DNA of 64,000 bases. Origin: Fratercula arctica (lineage: Eukaryota > Chordata > Aves > Charadriiformes > Alcidae). Below the pieces are notes generated by a model. It was not told the DNA's origin. It made no database searches and saw only the letters and a program-made list of their open reading frames with translations. The stretch covers positions 56,066,885-56,130,884 of the forward strand of contig CANTUZ010000002.1 in NCBI GenBank assembly GCA_947846985.1, written 5' to 3'. The position numbers were made by a program, and so were the translations under genes. Below, one piece after another: positions 25,232 to 36,715 of the stretch; position 1 is the stretch's first letter, and every line of letters begins with the position of its first letter.

Positions 25232-26769
25232 CCACAAAGAGGATGCTAACATATTTAAAACAACTCACATTTTGCTCTTAAAAAGAAAATTCAAGCATAT
25301 GCAAAAACACATTGGGTATTTGGCTAACCTACCCCTCATTACCCAGGAGGGAGAGAGTGTAAACACAGGCTTGCATTAGACTATTCAGCGTGTGCATTCA
25401 ATCTTTAGAAATCTGTTTCAAAGGAAAGAAAGGCATATACCTCATTAGAAGAGAAACAACAGGGTCGAAAAAAAACCAGGCCATGTCAGTTCAAACGCAG
25501 GCCCAGATGCTTAAGTTAGTTACACTTTTTGGTTTAAGGCAATGCAAATCCATTCTCCATTACTGGGGAAGTGGAAAAAGGCATTAGGCCCTTGAAATGA
25601 GAAGAGCCAAGTTCTGCACTCAGTCAAATAGGACAAGGTTTAATGTATGATTTTCTCCTTTTTAGTCCATTGTACATTGTATCAAGTCACTGAGGAACAT
25701 CTATGCAATTATGTAAATAGGAGACTAAAGGATAGAGCAGCACAATAGTTTGTAGGCTAAAATTGTGTCTCATTCCTCCTACCCCTTCTTCCTCTTTACA
25801 TAGAAACAAACGTGCACAAAACATTAATAAAATAAATCAGACATAGTGAAGCTTATCCACAAGAGCAGATTCTAGATACAAATTGAATCCCTGAACATTA
25901 ATTTGATCTTCTGCCAAGCTTTGTAGAGGTCTTAAGAATTTGAGCTTACATTGTGAATGAGAGGTGAAAAAATAGTTATAATTTTTACATTGTTTTCATT
26001 GTATAAACATTTGTGGGCTTACGTGTGTTCCTTACTTTTTAGAGAAAAGTGATTAAATTTTCAAATGTATATTTTAATTTAAAATACAACCAGAGCCATT
26101 CCTATACTTATGCAATAATATCTTAGCCAGAGGCAGCAGGCAGTTGATACTACTTTCAGTGAATACAACCAGGATTGGGATTTGAAGACAGAGCCTTTTC
26201 AGTTTTCCTGCTAAGAAAATGACTCACCCGTTCTCCCTGTCAAGGGTCAGACTGCTGCTTTCAGCATGCTTGCATCAGAGGGAAGTTCTTCCCGTTGCAC
26301 CACTCTACTTGACAGAGGGGCATTTTAGTGTCATTTCAGTTTCCTGTGTAGGTAACCAGCAGAGGAACAGAAAATGCAAGGAAAACATGCAAAGAAAACA
26401 TTTTATGTAAATATTGTAGATGCATAGCAGCATGGTGCCTAAGGTATTCCAAAAGAAATTCAAGGAGTGTGTTCCTTAGATCATAATTTTCTCTAAATCC
26501 TTAAAGTAGTCTGAGGTCTGTGACAAGTATAGAAGCAGGTGACCTGGGAGCTCAGAAAGTTTGCTCTACTTGCCTCTTGACCATCCATTTGCACCACTTA
26601 ACTCCATATCTCTAATGTAAATGCTTTGATACTGTGGCTAAGCATAATCCGCCTAAAGTAGGATCGTAAATCACGGGGCGATCCCTTGGGAAGTCTGCCA
26701 CGACACTGCAGCAACCAAGAAATTATAGTTAAAACTTAAGTTAGAAAACCCCTCATGCCATTGTTTCCT

Positions 26770-26784
26770 TATATATATATATAT
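26770..26784 (+). repeat. Short (TA)n microsatellite
   Basis: TATATATATATATAT, seven and a half units, between CTTCC-type sequence and GTTCTTCTT. Too short to be very variable. Confidence 0.8.
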
Positions 26785-27317
26785 GTTCTTCTTACCAGCT
26801 TCTTGGATACCTGGTATATATTCAACGTGTATTTTTGTTGAGGAAAGTTGAAATGTCACACACAGTTTGTGGATCTTCCTCACAGTTTTTCATAGCTTGC
26901 ATGCAATTTTTACTTTTCTCCCTTTTAAAGGGATGTACTTTATGTTGTCTTTTTTAACTGCAGAAAGAACTTTTTTGCAATTTTTTGCAAGCTTTTTTAA
27001 TTCTTGAATGTAATTCTGGAAGAAAGTAGGAACTTCTCACTTAAGTATGTCAAAGTTTTATCCAGCCGTTAGCCAGTAAGTCATAAAAAGATTCCTGTGA
27101 GGTAGGCAGTGCATGTTATCTTTTATACATGCCGACATATCACTGTTGTACCACCTGAAATTCCATCAGGCTCCAAGCTCTGCAGAAAGTGACAAATGCT
27201 AGACAGGTATACGATTTATAATGGATGAGATATGCAAGCAAGCTCTGGGAGTTGGATTGGATTTGATTACAAACAATAATGTGACACAACCCCTGCTGTG
27301 GGTAGTACACACATTGT

Positions 27318-27461
27318 GAGAGGCAGTGCAATCAGGCAGCATGAACACCGGACTGCAGGCATGATCCGGAGCCCTAAATCCACCTTTGCAGTACACCTAC
27401 TGTGTGGCTTTGGGAAAGCCTTTTCTGATCTAACAGTCCTTCTTCCAGTTCCCTATCTGTT
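27318..27461 (+). repeat. MIR-like tRNA-derived SINE relic, forward orientation
   Basis: GAGGCAGTGCAATCAGGCAG, then AACACCGGACTGCAGGCATG, CTACTGTGTGGCTTTGGGAA, AGCC and CCAGTTCCCTATCTGT, parallels the head and body of an amniote MIR-type SINE (gaggcagtgtggtctagtgg ... actggactgggagtc ... ctgtgtgaccttgggcaagtc ... cagtttccctatctgt). The tRNA-like A-box region is still traceable. It lies about 3.9 kb upstream of the POU6F2 exon, in sense orientation. Confidence 0.68.
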
Positions 27462-28850
27462 TGTTTAGCACACTTCAGTGCAATTTATAACTCAACATGA
27501 TAGCAGGCTTTGGAGAGGCTTTTTTAAATGAATTATAGGAAAAGACAAGAAGTTATTTGAATGATTTTGTGCAGTTGCTGACATTGAACTTGGAAACTTT
27601 TCCGTGAAATAACTTTTCTCCATCAACAAAATTTTCCTCAAGGGACCACCTTCCACCCCAGCAAGAATGAGTGCGCTTCCAGTACATAAGTGAGTGGTTG
27701 AGATACTGATATTCCTGCGTCGGCCAACATTCAAGTATTGAGCATTACTGAATGCAAAGCTCTTCTAGGTGGGGAATGAAAAAATCTCTCTATCAAGCTA
27801 TCATCTGAGAATGCTGGGCATGCCCACAGAACTTAAAAACGTGATGTTTTCCAAGTCAGCTTCAGAGCCTCTTAATTCATTGGGCAAATCAGATTGCCTG
27901 AGTGATTGCAGTTGCTCACACTGTCAATGCACAGAAGTATGTCGGTGATGGCCATTCGACATCTGTCACATTAGCAGCTCAGTAGGACCTGAACCTGCAA
28001 AATTTTAGGTTAAAAAAAAAAAAAGTGTTTGATGCATTTTTATCCCTTTTTCTTCCTTCTGGATTCTGACCCTTGTTATATGCATTGGCAGAAGAAAGAA
28101 TGAGGAAATCAAAATGTCCATTAAACGGGGTATTGGTCTTGTGGAGAATTGAAGTTTAATGAAGATTTAATTGTTAAGAATGTAATTCAACAGCTGATCA
28201 AAAGCATGACTTGTTAATGAAACTGAGGCCTACACCATTAGGATGACTATTCTAGCAAGTAAATCCCAACACATGCAACAATATAATCTTTCTTCTTAAG
28301 CAGACTCATACATTTTGTAAAACCACATTTCAATAAGTGTGGATTTTTGTCCAATGGTAAACAAACAGATCAGTGCTATTTCTGTATATCCTTATCTGTG
28401 CTTTAGACTGTAATTTTGCAAGGCTACTTACATCCCTGTTTGGCAACATTTCAATGAAAGCAGCCTGAAAGAAAATCGTATGCTCTGTGGTGTACACTAA
28501 AACTAATAATTATTAAGCATTAGTCTTCTGATTGCTCTGAGCTACATGCAAACTCACAAAATAATCAACTTCTTGCATTGTAATGTAACCACTCCTTCAT
28601 TTGTTTTAGTTTGTCAAGAAAATTCATTTATTTTACACTTTGGGCTTCTTTACTGTTCTCCTCATGTCTCCTGGTGTGCGTATGTCACCATTTTAAGAAG
28701 TCTAGGCAGTGATGCTTTTATCTTTAATATTATATCAACAGATTTTTTTTGCATACCATAAGTTCAATCATAAAAGCATTGACAAAAATTTGCTGCTGCC
28801 CTGTTTTTGCACTTTTATGTTACTGGAATCACAATGGTCCCTCCATCCTA

Positions 28851-28870
28851 TGTTACCTCATGTTACCTCA
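28851..28870 (+). repeat. Exact 10-bp tandem duplication
   Basis: TGTTACCTCA is repeated head to tail at 28851-28860 and 28861-28870. Confidence 0.9.
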
Positions 28871-29063
28871 GATTGATACTTCCAGCATTCTTTTAATTAT
28901 TCACTGTATTTTCCAAATTCCAGCTGAAAGGCGTACCTCAAGGACCTGAACATGTTCTGTGCTCCAAAAATGTTTCAGTAGATGGCTTTCCCTCCACTTT
29001 GAGTGGAATGCTTTTACCTGTCGCCTACTACCTGGCCTGGTGCCCTACATATGACATAGAGCA

Positions 29064-29104
29064 TTCTGACAAATCCGTTCTTCCGTTCCGTTCTGACAAA
29101 TACG
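29064..29104 (+). repeat. Partial 27-bp tandem duplication
   Basis: TTCTGACAAATCCG at 29064-29077 recurs as TTCTGACAAATACG at 29091-29104 with a period of 27; the intervening CCGTTC-type words are themselves repeated. Confidence 0.8.
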
Positions 29105-31327
29105 TTTGTTAGAGCACCCTGTGGGAGAAAAAGGGTTTGGGGACTGTTGCAAGTACAGTAAACCCCCACTTACCTAGTTTGCTATAGAGAAAGTTTTGTC
29201 TCATCCTGTCCAGTCGTGCACATAGGATATAAAATGACCCCTTGTTCCTCTCTATGAGCCTTGTGTATTAGAAGTTATGCTTCTGTGGGGCATCATTGCA
29301 TTCATTCCTATATTGGATTCTGTGGAAGCAGTAAGGGCCTGTTGTGTTTGAAGACTTGGTTCTAGTTATCAATGATTTGTCCAGACTGCTAAGCTATCAC
29401 AGGTGAGGAAATGGCCTGCACAAGATAAAGAGCTGGTCTGGATTAGTTTTTTCCTCATGGGAATGGGAAGGATCCTACTGCCTCTGTGTATGTACCCATA
29501 GACGGAATTGGTGAATAGTATTCCGTGCCATCTGAGGTGCTTCATGCTATGGTTAATGTTTGTCTATGCAGTTGCTTTCTTGTATGCACACCTTCTCCAT
29601 TCTTTGTTCTCATGTGCCTTAAATTATATTTCCACTTGGTTTTGGAGCATTTAGGTACGAGTTCTGATCATGGAATTGATGGGAGTGTACCCTTACTTCT
29701 CCAGGCTGATTTCTTTTGCATGGGATACCATGTGTGTTTTTAATCTGATGGTCACTCTCTTTTATATTGAAACACAAAACTTCCATCAGTAACTTTTCTG
29801 ATGGAAATATGTGGGTGTTACTGGTCCTCCTTCTCTGCATCATTCAGGTTCTTTGTTGAAGTCACATACATATGACTATAATTCTTGTAAAGGCATATCT
29901 GTAGATTGATTCCCACCTCTGGTGAAAGAAAATTTAGAGCAGCAACGAGTATAGGAATGGACGACCAACAGTTCTTCCTACCAAGCCTTTTACTTTTCCT
30001 TTGTACAGCCTTTTCTGGCTAACCCATTCTGCCTCATCTTTCTCCCTTTTCTTTTCTTTTTTTTCTTTTGCTTATTCCAGTTCATGGCTCATTGATTTCA
30101 TAAGTCGTACCAAGACCTCAAGTTCATCCCCAGGGCATAGACATCTGGAAAGCTGAAATAGGGATGTCGGCATGAAAAGAAAGTGGAGATGACTTGGCTT
30201 TATCTGCCAATTCACAAATAACTTGGTGAACAGTTTCTGGCCATGAAATCTGAATGCCATTTTAGAAATAACAAATCTGATTCATTCACAGTTTACTTTG
30301 GCTTCTCCTGATGGAAATTAAAATACAGAGTGGTGTTGACAAAACAGTATACGGAGTGCAAAATAGCTCAATGACCTTGTAAACTGTTCCTCTTGGAATC
30401 TTATATGCATCTAACGCAAGCCCTAAGATGTTGATTAAAGTGGGTAAGGCCAGAGACCCAGGTGACTTATTCAGGGCATAACCCCAGAAAGCATCAGGCT
30501 CCTGTGATGTTCTGGCTGCTGCTTAAAGCTGTTCTTCCTTAGTGACATCCCTGTGGCACACTTCTTGCTGTCCTGAATTTAATGAATGCCCTAGTCAATT
30601 TGTAAGTGTCTCTGGGAGATAAAGTTTGCTCCTCTGTGCCAGTAGGTTGGTGTGAGCCACCAGTTTCCAAGCCTCACATTTGGAGCACACGCTAGCAAAA
30701 CACAACAGACCTTTACTACCAGGAGTAAGTGAGCAGTGCAAGTGCACAGAATACCTACCCTATTTCACAAGAGGGACTTTATATCTTTTAGATATGAATG
30801 ATAAGGAACAGTTCTAATTTCAGAGAGACACATGTTTTGTTGGGTATTTTTGCTACCAATGCATTGCACAAGAAATTTCACAGCTGAATGTTTTCTTTCC
30901 AGCTGTATAAAGACATGACAAAGCTCTTTTCAGAGCATCCTTTATATAACAGCGCCAGTTCATGTTGTGAATTCTTGCTCTGCTGTGTACAGTGACATCC
31001 TGTTTGCCTCTTCTCTAGGCAGGCAAAATTCCCATTAGCTTCACTGGTGAGCTTGTCTGAGCAAAGACTGCTGGCCAGCTCTGACGCCCATCCTGTGGGC
31101 AGAGCTATAGCTCTTCCAAAGGTTTGCTTTCCTTGCCTCCAGTGAAGTCTGACTCTTACCACAGATCTGCACTGGCAGAACCACAGGCTATTATAGGAAC
31201 ATGTTTCGTGCCACAACCTGAAGTTGGAGGCCAGCTGACAGTGGGCAATGTGCCCCACAATGTAACAGAACCAGAATTTAATCCAGAATATCTTTAAAGC
31301 AGTAGGTATTTCTGAAACCTACATAAC

Positions 31328-31352
31328 TCCCTTCCCTCTCATCAATTCACAG
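31328..31352 (+). other. 3' splice site of the POU6F2 exon
   Basis: A pyrimidine-rich stretch (TCCCTTCCCTCTCATC) runs into ATTCACAG, with the AG at 31351-31352 immediately before the exon. The tract is interrupted near its 3' end (ATCAATTCAC), so the acceptor looks moderate rather than strong. It is the only AG that leaves the Q-rich frame in the expected phase: two exon bases plus complete codons. Confidence 0.8.
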
Positions 31353-31684
31353 CTACCTCATCCCTGAACTCCCAGCTTCAACAGCTTCAGCATCTTCAGC
31401 AGCTCCAGCATCAACAGCAGCAGCAGCAGCAAGGTCAGCAGCAGCAACAGCAGCAGCAAAGCCAGCAGCAGCAGCAAGGTCAGCAGGCACAGACTCCACA
31501 GCCACCCCAGCAGACCCAGCAGCCACAGCCACAGCCGTCAGCGCCACCGCAGCAGAACCAAACACAGTCCCAGAGCCAGAGCCAACCACCTCCGGCCCCA
31601 CAGTCCTCCAGCTCCCCTCAGAAACCCAGCCAGTCACCAGGGCATGGCCTTCCATCTCCTCTTACTTCACCAAATCCATTGCAG
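31353..31684 (+). CDS. POU6F2: POU6F2 internal exon encoding the glutamine-rich transactivation region (partial CDS)
   Basis: Internal coding exon of 332 nt: two bases (CT) completing a codon split by the intron, then 110 open codons ending exactly at a CAG codon before the donor. The protein begins TSSLNSQLQQLQHLQQ, then has three glutamine runs of 7, 8 and 5 broken by Gly, Ser and Gly, then a Pro/Gln/Ser-rich part (PQPPQQTQQPQPQPSAPP) and ends SQSPGHGLPSPLTSPNPLQ. The first and last segments match my recollection of vertebrate POU6F2, a POU-class homeodomain transcription factor of retina and brain; the split first codon would be Ala (G|CT), as expected before TSSLNSQ. In the family this region precedes the POU-specific domain and homeodomain and is a Q-rich activation segment; those DNA-binding exons are not in the window. 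Glutamine runs mix CAG with CAA (for example CAA-5xCAG-CAA). No start or stop codon belongs to this exon. POU6F1 is less likely because it lacks such a long Q-rich block. Confidence 0.87.
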
Positions 31685-31690
31685 GTAGGA
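31682..31690 (+). other. 5' splice site of the POU6F2 exon
   Basis: The sequence CAG|GTAGGA is a good match to the vertebrate donor consensus. The exon ends at 31684, between codons (phase 0), directly after the NPLQ residues where I recall the exon boundary in POU6F2. Confidence 0.82.
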
Positions 31691-33949
31691 CTACATACAA
31701 ATCTCTAATGTTCTAACAACAGAAAATGCTCTCCCACTGCAAGGGGAAATCAAGCGAAGGTTACACCTTCTGTCCATAGAGACTGTGAAATTCCACCTCG
31801 TATTAGTTAATCCTTACAGGCATGCAGCTTAGAACAGCTAAGAGGCCTGATAAACCAGAAAAACATAACTAACGATGGTCCTAATCTGCTCCTTTCTGAA
31901 GAGTAAACATCTTTTGCTCTTAAAGTCCGTATCGTAAAACCCATAGAAAACTACCTAATTTTTTCCAAGAATTCAGCATGTGACCTTCACAAATGGCTTT
32001 TGCCCTGAAGTCACCCTTTATGGTGACTTAGGAGGACAGCAAAGTTAGCTATTCATTAGCAGATGATAATAATTGTCCCTAAAAGAAATAGAGCTTCTGC
32101 TGGTGGATGTGTGCAAGGGATGGATGGGTTGTCCTTCCTCTTGAAATCACAGTCCGAACATTTATCCTACTTCTGTTAAGAGTCTCAATATAGACTCCAA
32201 AGATAAGAATGCCAGTTAGTGCCTTTCCTAGATGTTCACTCCAATGATCAGGATGGGTTTTGATAGACCAACAGCTATGGCACCTGCACTGGTGCTGGGC
32301 TCTGCCCATCTTGGAGTTCCTGGGCAGAAACAGGAGAACTCTGATCTAATGGTCCTAATTTCTTGAACTTGTGTGTTCTCGCACTACACATGTCATGCTA
32401 TATTCATGTCCTGCAAGAACAGCTTTGGCTGTACCCACAAGTATGATTCTGAATAAACACCAGGATAGTCTGTGAAGTGAGCAGAGTCTCTTTCACTGGG
32501 CAGTGGGACTGCACTTAGAAACCAGCAAAGGCTCTATTAGCTTTACTCTGTAAATTTTGAGACCCCACTTTAAAGGTTTTATCCACGCTGATGGATTTGT
32601 CTCCATTTCCTGCAGAAATTAAACTGCATTAGCTTAATAATTAAAAAATCCTTTTTCAAACAATTAAGGGAATTGGTTTACAAGAAGCTGTGTTTGCAGT
32701 GTGGCCAGTTAAACCTGCATTAATCTGAGCTTCAACTAAATTGAACCAAATCTGATTTTTTAATGGTTTAGATAATAGACTTAAAAGTCCACAAGAGATG
32801 TGTCCTTGCTTCCTTAGTTTTTTTTTATAGTAGAGCCTAATGTTTCTGGAGCTTCTTCTGTGTATTGTCTTAAGAGCTGCTTAGGCACCACTTAATGCCC
32901 AGTCTATCATGCTAGTGAGTGCTTTGGGACTCTTTAGTATGCAGATTATTGACATACAGAGACAGGAATATTTCCAGAGGAGCTTGTGTTACATTATTTT
33001 CTTGGTGCAGCTGTAATGTATGCACACTAACTGTATACGCTATATGTTGCTAAAAGTGCCTGCTAAATATTTTGCTTCAAAAGGCATTCAGTTTTGCAAA
33101 CAAAGCAAATGCATACATAAATTAGAGTTGAGGTAGGGAGGAAGAGGGATTATCTCAGTGAACCTCAAGAGGGTTGTACTAACACTGAATCTGAAGTCTT
33201 AGCTCTCACGTAGTCTCTGGTCCCAATCTAAATCTCAACTGAATCTGAGTACTTCCAGTCTCCTCTGTGACCTACAGGTACAGGCCAGAAGAAGCACTTT
33301 CTACTGTTAGCCCTCCAGGGTCACATCTCATTTGCATAAGTACAATAAAAGTAAGTAAAACCAATAATTCCTTGCATGGGAGGTGCCAATGTCAATGTTT
33401 TCATGTAGATACCTTGGTACATCGCTCTCTTTAGCATGCTTATCCTCACAACTACCCTTCTGAGGGCAGTCTGGATGTGGCAGGCTCAACAGAAGTGGAA
33501 GGAGGGAATCAAATACTCTGAGGCGGTTTTAGTTCAAACGCTTTCCCCTAAACTGTTTAGGAACTGGGATTAGGGTTAATGAAAGACACCAGCGTGAGAG
33601 GTCTGGCATTCCCACTGCGCTGAGCTCAGCCAGTACCACTAAGCCAGCTGCGTGACTGGGACACTTTCAGAACAACAGTCAAGGAATTAGAAGTCATTAG
33701 CTGTCAGCTCTGGCTCAGCATTAAAGAGTTACTAATGAATTGTGGGATAAGTATTTTTAATGTTCTTTCCTCTCTGATCCTCACCGTTTAAATAGCCATG
33801 AAAACCCAAAGTTTGTTCACAAATACAAATATGCCTTGTGCTGACAACCAGAAGAGAAGCCAGAATTCAGCACAGTGCTTCAGGACTCACCATAGCGATG
33901 TGTCTAGGGCCATTAGTTTGGCCTTCTAGCAATTTCTACAGCAAGCCTA

Positions 33950-35335
33950 ATAGAATCATAGAATTGTTAGGGTTGGAAGGGACCTTAAAGATCGTCTAGT
34001 TCCAACCCCCCTGCCATGGGCAGGGACACCTCCCACTAGATCAGGTTGCTCAGAGCCTCGTCGAGCCTGGCCTTAAAAACTTCCAGGGATGGGGCTTCCA
34101 CCACCTCTCTGGGCAACCTGTTCCAGTGTCTTACCACCCTCATGGTGAAGAACTGCTTCCTAACGTCCAGTCTGAATCGACCCATCTCTAGTTTTAATCC
34201 ATTCCCTCTAGTCTTACCATTACCCAACATCCTAAAAAGTCCTTCACCAGCTTTCTTGTAGGCCCCCTTGAGATACTGGAAGGCCACTATAAGGTCTCCT
34301 CAGAGCCTTCTTTTCTCCAGACTGAACAACCACAACTCTCTCAGTCTGTCCTCATAGGAGAGGTGCTCCAGCCCTCTGATCGTTCTTGTGGCCCTTCTCT
34401 GGACACGTTCCATCACGTCCATTTCTCTCTTGTAGTAGGGGCTCCAGAATTGGATGCAGTACTCCAGGTGGGGTCTCACAAGAGTGGAGTAGAGGGGGAG
34501 AATCACCTCCCTCGACCTGCTGGCCATGCTTCTCCTGATGCAGCCCAGGATACGATTGGCTTTCTGGGCCGCTAGTGCACACTGACAGCTCACGTTGAGC
34601 CTCTCGTCTACCAGCACCTCCAAGTCCTTTTCTTCAGGGCTGCTCTCAAGCCAGTCACTGCCCGGCCTGTATTGGTGCTTGGGATTGCCCCGACCCAGAT
34701 GGAGGACCTTGCACTTGGTCTTGTTGAACTTCATGAGGTTGGCATGGGCCCACCTCTCCAGCCTGTCAAGGTCCCTCTGGAAGGCATCCCTTCCCTCCAG
34801 CGTGTCAGCCACCCCACGCAGCTTGGTATTGTCGGCAAACTTGCTGAGGGTGCACTCTATGCCACTGTCCATGTCGCTGACGAAGATGTTAAACAAGACT
34901 GGTCCCAGTACTGATCCTTGAGGGACTCCACTTGTCACTGGCCTCCACTTGGACATGGACCCAATTGACAGCCACTCTTTGGGTGTGGCTGTCAAGCCAA
35001 TTCTTTATCCACTGAATTGTCAGTCCATCAAATCCATATTTTATCAGCTTGGAGACCAGGATGTCATGTGGGACAGTGTCAAAGGCTTTGCTCAGGTCCA
35101 GGTAAATGATGTCAGTTGCTCTCCCCTTGTCTGTTGATCTTGTGACCTTCTCATAGAAGGCCACCAGGTTTGTCAGGCACGATTTGCCCCTGGTGAAGCC
35201 GTGTTGATTGTACCCAATCACCTCTTCGTTATTCCTCTGCCTCAGCAGTGCCTCCAGGAGGATCTGCTCCATAATCTTACCAGCCACAGAGATGAGACTG
35301 ACCTTCTCAGCTTGATACTTCTCAAGCTTCCCTAA
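33950..35335 (-). mobile_element. CR1 LINE, 5'-truncated, older copy antisense to POU6F2
   Basis: A second CR1 fragment on the - strand. Its 3' end lies at about 33950, where the + strand reads TAGAATCATAGAATTGTTAGG followed by GGTTGGAAGGGACC, the reverse complement of a CR1 end. Its 5' edge is about 35335, inside the fingers of the reverse transcriptase. It covers most of the reverse transcriptase plus the C-terminal region and 3' UTR. It carries a frameshift, a stop and a catalytic-site change, so it is older than or under less constraint than the copy at 4577. It lies 2.3 kb downstream of the POU6F2 exon. Confidence 0.95.
34036..35335 (-). pseudogene. Decayed CR1 ORF2 reverse transcriptase
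   Basis: Read from high to low coordinates. About 35320-34970 encodes the fingers and first catalytic motif ([42 protein letters not shown]). A one-base insertion near 34961-34967, after [10 protein letters not shown], shifts the frame. About 34950-34300 continues with the CR1 motifs [19 protein letters not shown], the catalytic box as FADN rather than FADD, then [11 protein letters not shown] and [19 protein letters not shown]. An in-frame stop near 34297 follows SLEKRRL. The rest to 34036 ([31 protein letters not shown]) ends at the natural stop after ALSNLI. The FADN change removes a metal-binding aspartate expected to be essential. Confidence 0.92.
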
Positions 35336-35552
35336 GAAATACTTAAGAACTTGAAACATGTTCTGTCATATTTCTGAGAATGGTGAGACTTTAATATCCA
35401 AACAAGTGATGCTCAGAAATATTTCCAGAGAAACTGCTGTTGCACTTTATATATGGTTGAAGGGTGTGTTCAGCTACTTTTCTAAAGCAGAGCAGTGGTA
35501 AGATCTCCTCCATGAAATTTATCTTTCCATTCTAAATCCTGCAGAGAAAAGC

Positions 35553-35590
35553 TTTTACCCCTATACATCTATTTTTACCCCCATACATCC
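35553..35590 (+). repeat. 18-bp direct repeat, period 20
   Basis: TTTTACCCCTATACATCT and TTTTACCCCCATACATCC differ at two positions and sit about 220 bp beyond the 5' edge of the older CR1. Confidence 0.8.
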
Positions 35591-36357
35591 AGAGGACTGG
35601 ATCTGACATTGTTTTCTTCTGCACAAACATAAAAAAGCCAAAGAAAAAACCAACAAAAAAAGGAGGGACCACACATTTGGCAGCAGTTCATAATAGCTGC
35701 TTAGAATGTGGATTTTTTTAATGTCTAATGCTTTAACTTAAAGATCGACCTAGAACAAAATTCAGAGATATTATGGCCTCTAAGGTAATGTTCTTTATGA
35801 ACCAGAATGAAATGGGTTTTGTTTGAAGAATATTAAGGGAATAAAGATCAACTAAGTTAAAGTTTGACAGCTTAAATTTCATTTCTGAATTCTTGATTTT
35901 TTCATGTGGGCTTTATCCTCTTACATTATTCAGGATCTGTCTGAAAGATATTAGTTTAGAACAATGTAACCTCAAAAAATTGTCATGGAAAGTCAGTAAT
36001 TCAGGGGATGATTGTGTTTGTTTCAAAAAACTCTGAAGGATAACAGCAATTACATCTCAAAATGTACAGATGCTGTCATGTCCTTCAGAAGGCAAATTAA
36101 ATGAAAGTGACTTGCTTAGATATACCTGGGTGAGGTACTTTTGCTAGCTGATCAGAAATTAATAATACCGGTGCAGCATACACCAGCTAAAAGTCTCAGA
36201 ACGATTCTTGTCAGATTGTTCTGTAATACTCTGCTCTAATTTTATCACCATTCTTTACTCAGTTCGGTGGGCTGGATTGTAGTTACAAAACTATTATTTT
36301 TAGGAAGTTTTTTAATGATTGTGTAGAAAGCTGAAAAACCTCACTTTAGGTTTCAGA

Positions 36358-36440
36358 GCCTGGATTCTGAGCTGACATTAGTGATGGATGCTCCAGATTT
36401 ACACTGGTAAAAGCAAAACACTGCAGGACCAGGGTCATTG
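36358..36440 (+). repeat. Possible ancient repeat with a 'tttacactgg' arm
   Basis: CCTGGATTCTGAGCTGACAT, CCAGATTTACACTGGTAAAA and CTGCAGGACCAGGGTC resemble a palindromic amniote repeat (attctgatctcagttacac ... ggtgtaaatcc ... gcagaatcaggcc). By-eye match only. Confidence 0.38.
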
Positions 36441-36687
36441 CTGATTTGCAAAAGACAGCAAACCAGAGGAGAATTTTCCAAAGCAGAGCTCTATTTCAGG
36501 AGGTGGTGGATCAGGTGGATGACGGAAGACTTTCATCTCTTCATTTTAAAATGGTGAAATTCCTCATATAGGTAGTCCTAGTCTGATTTTTAATTTCATT
36601 GTGTCAATTGAGACAAAGGAACCTGGAGGTGAAAGACAACCTAGCTCATGTTTTAAACTGGGGACTTAGAAACCTTTACTTCTGGGA

Positions 36688-36715
36688 AAATATGCTTCTC
36701 CAAATATGCTTCTCC
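36688..36715 (+). repeat. Exact 14-bp tandem duplication
   Basis: AAATATGCTTCTCC occurs at 36688-36701 and again at 36702-36715 with no mismatch. This is typical of a recent short slippage or end-joining duplication. Confidence 0.9.

Larger units (their letters stand above)
1..31352 (+). other. POU6F2: Upstream POU6F2 intron (partial)
   Basis: This is inferred to be intron because the first recognisable exon is at 31353 and its first codon is split, so a coding exon must lie further upstream. The DNA is AT-rich with no long conserved reading frame. Blocks: 1-1148, 1227-3227 and 3286-4576 hold nothing recognisable beyond short homopolymers and a (CCCT)n patch near 1976-1990. 5881-9619, 9693-12148 and 12206-13317 are unremarkable. 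14857-17563, 17716-23955, 23984-25204, 25232-27317 and 27462-31327 are also unremarkable apart from a 17-T run at 24456-24472 and a 13-A run at 28012-28024. No promoter, CpG island or second exon was recognised, but short exons or conserved enhancers could be missed by eye. Confidence 0.75.

Noticed and set aside
31353..31655. 100-codon antisense alanine/valine-rich frame over the POU6F2 exon
   Set aside because: It is the shadow of the CAG/CAA repeats read backwards; the + strand frame has correct splice sites and recognisable POU6F2 residues.
33430..33550. MIR-like SINE, from TTATCCTCACAACTACCCTTCTGAGG
   Set aside because: Only one short word fits the consensus (tcctcacaacaaccctgtgagg); the following sequence does not continue the pattern.
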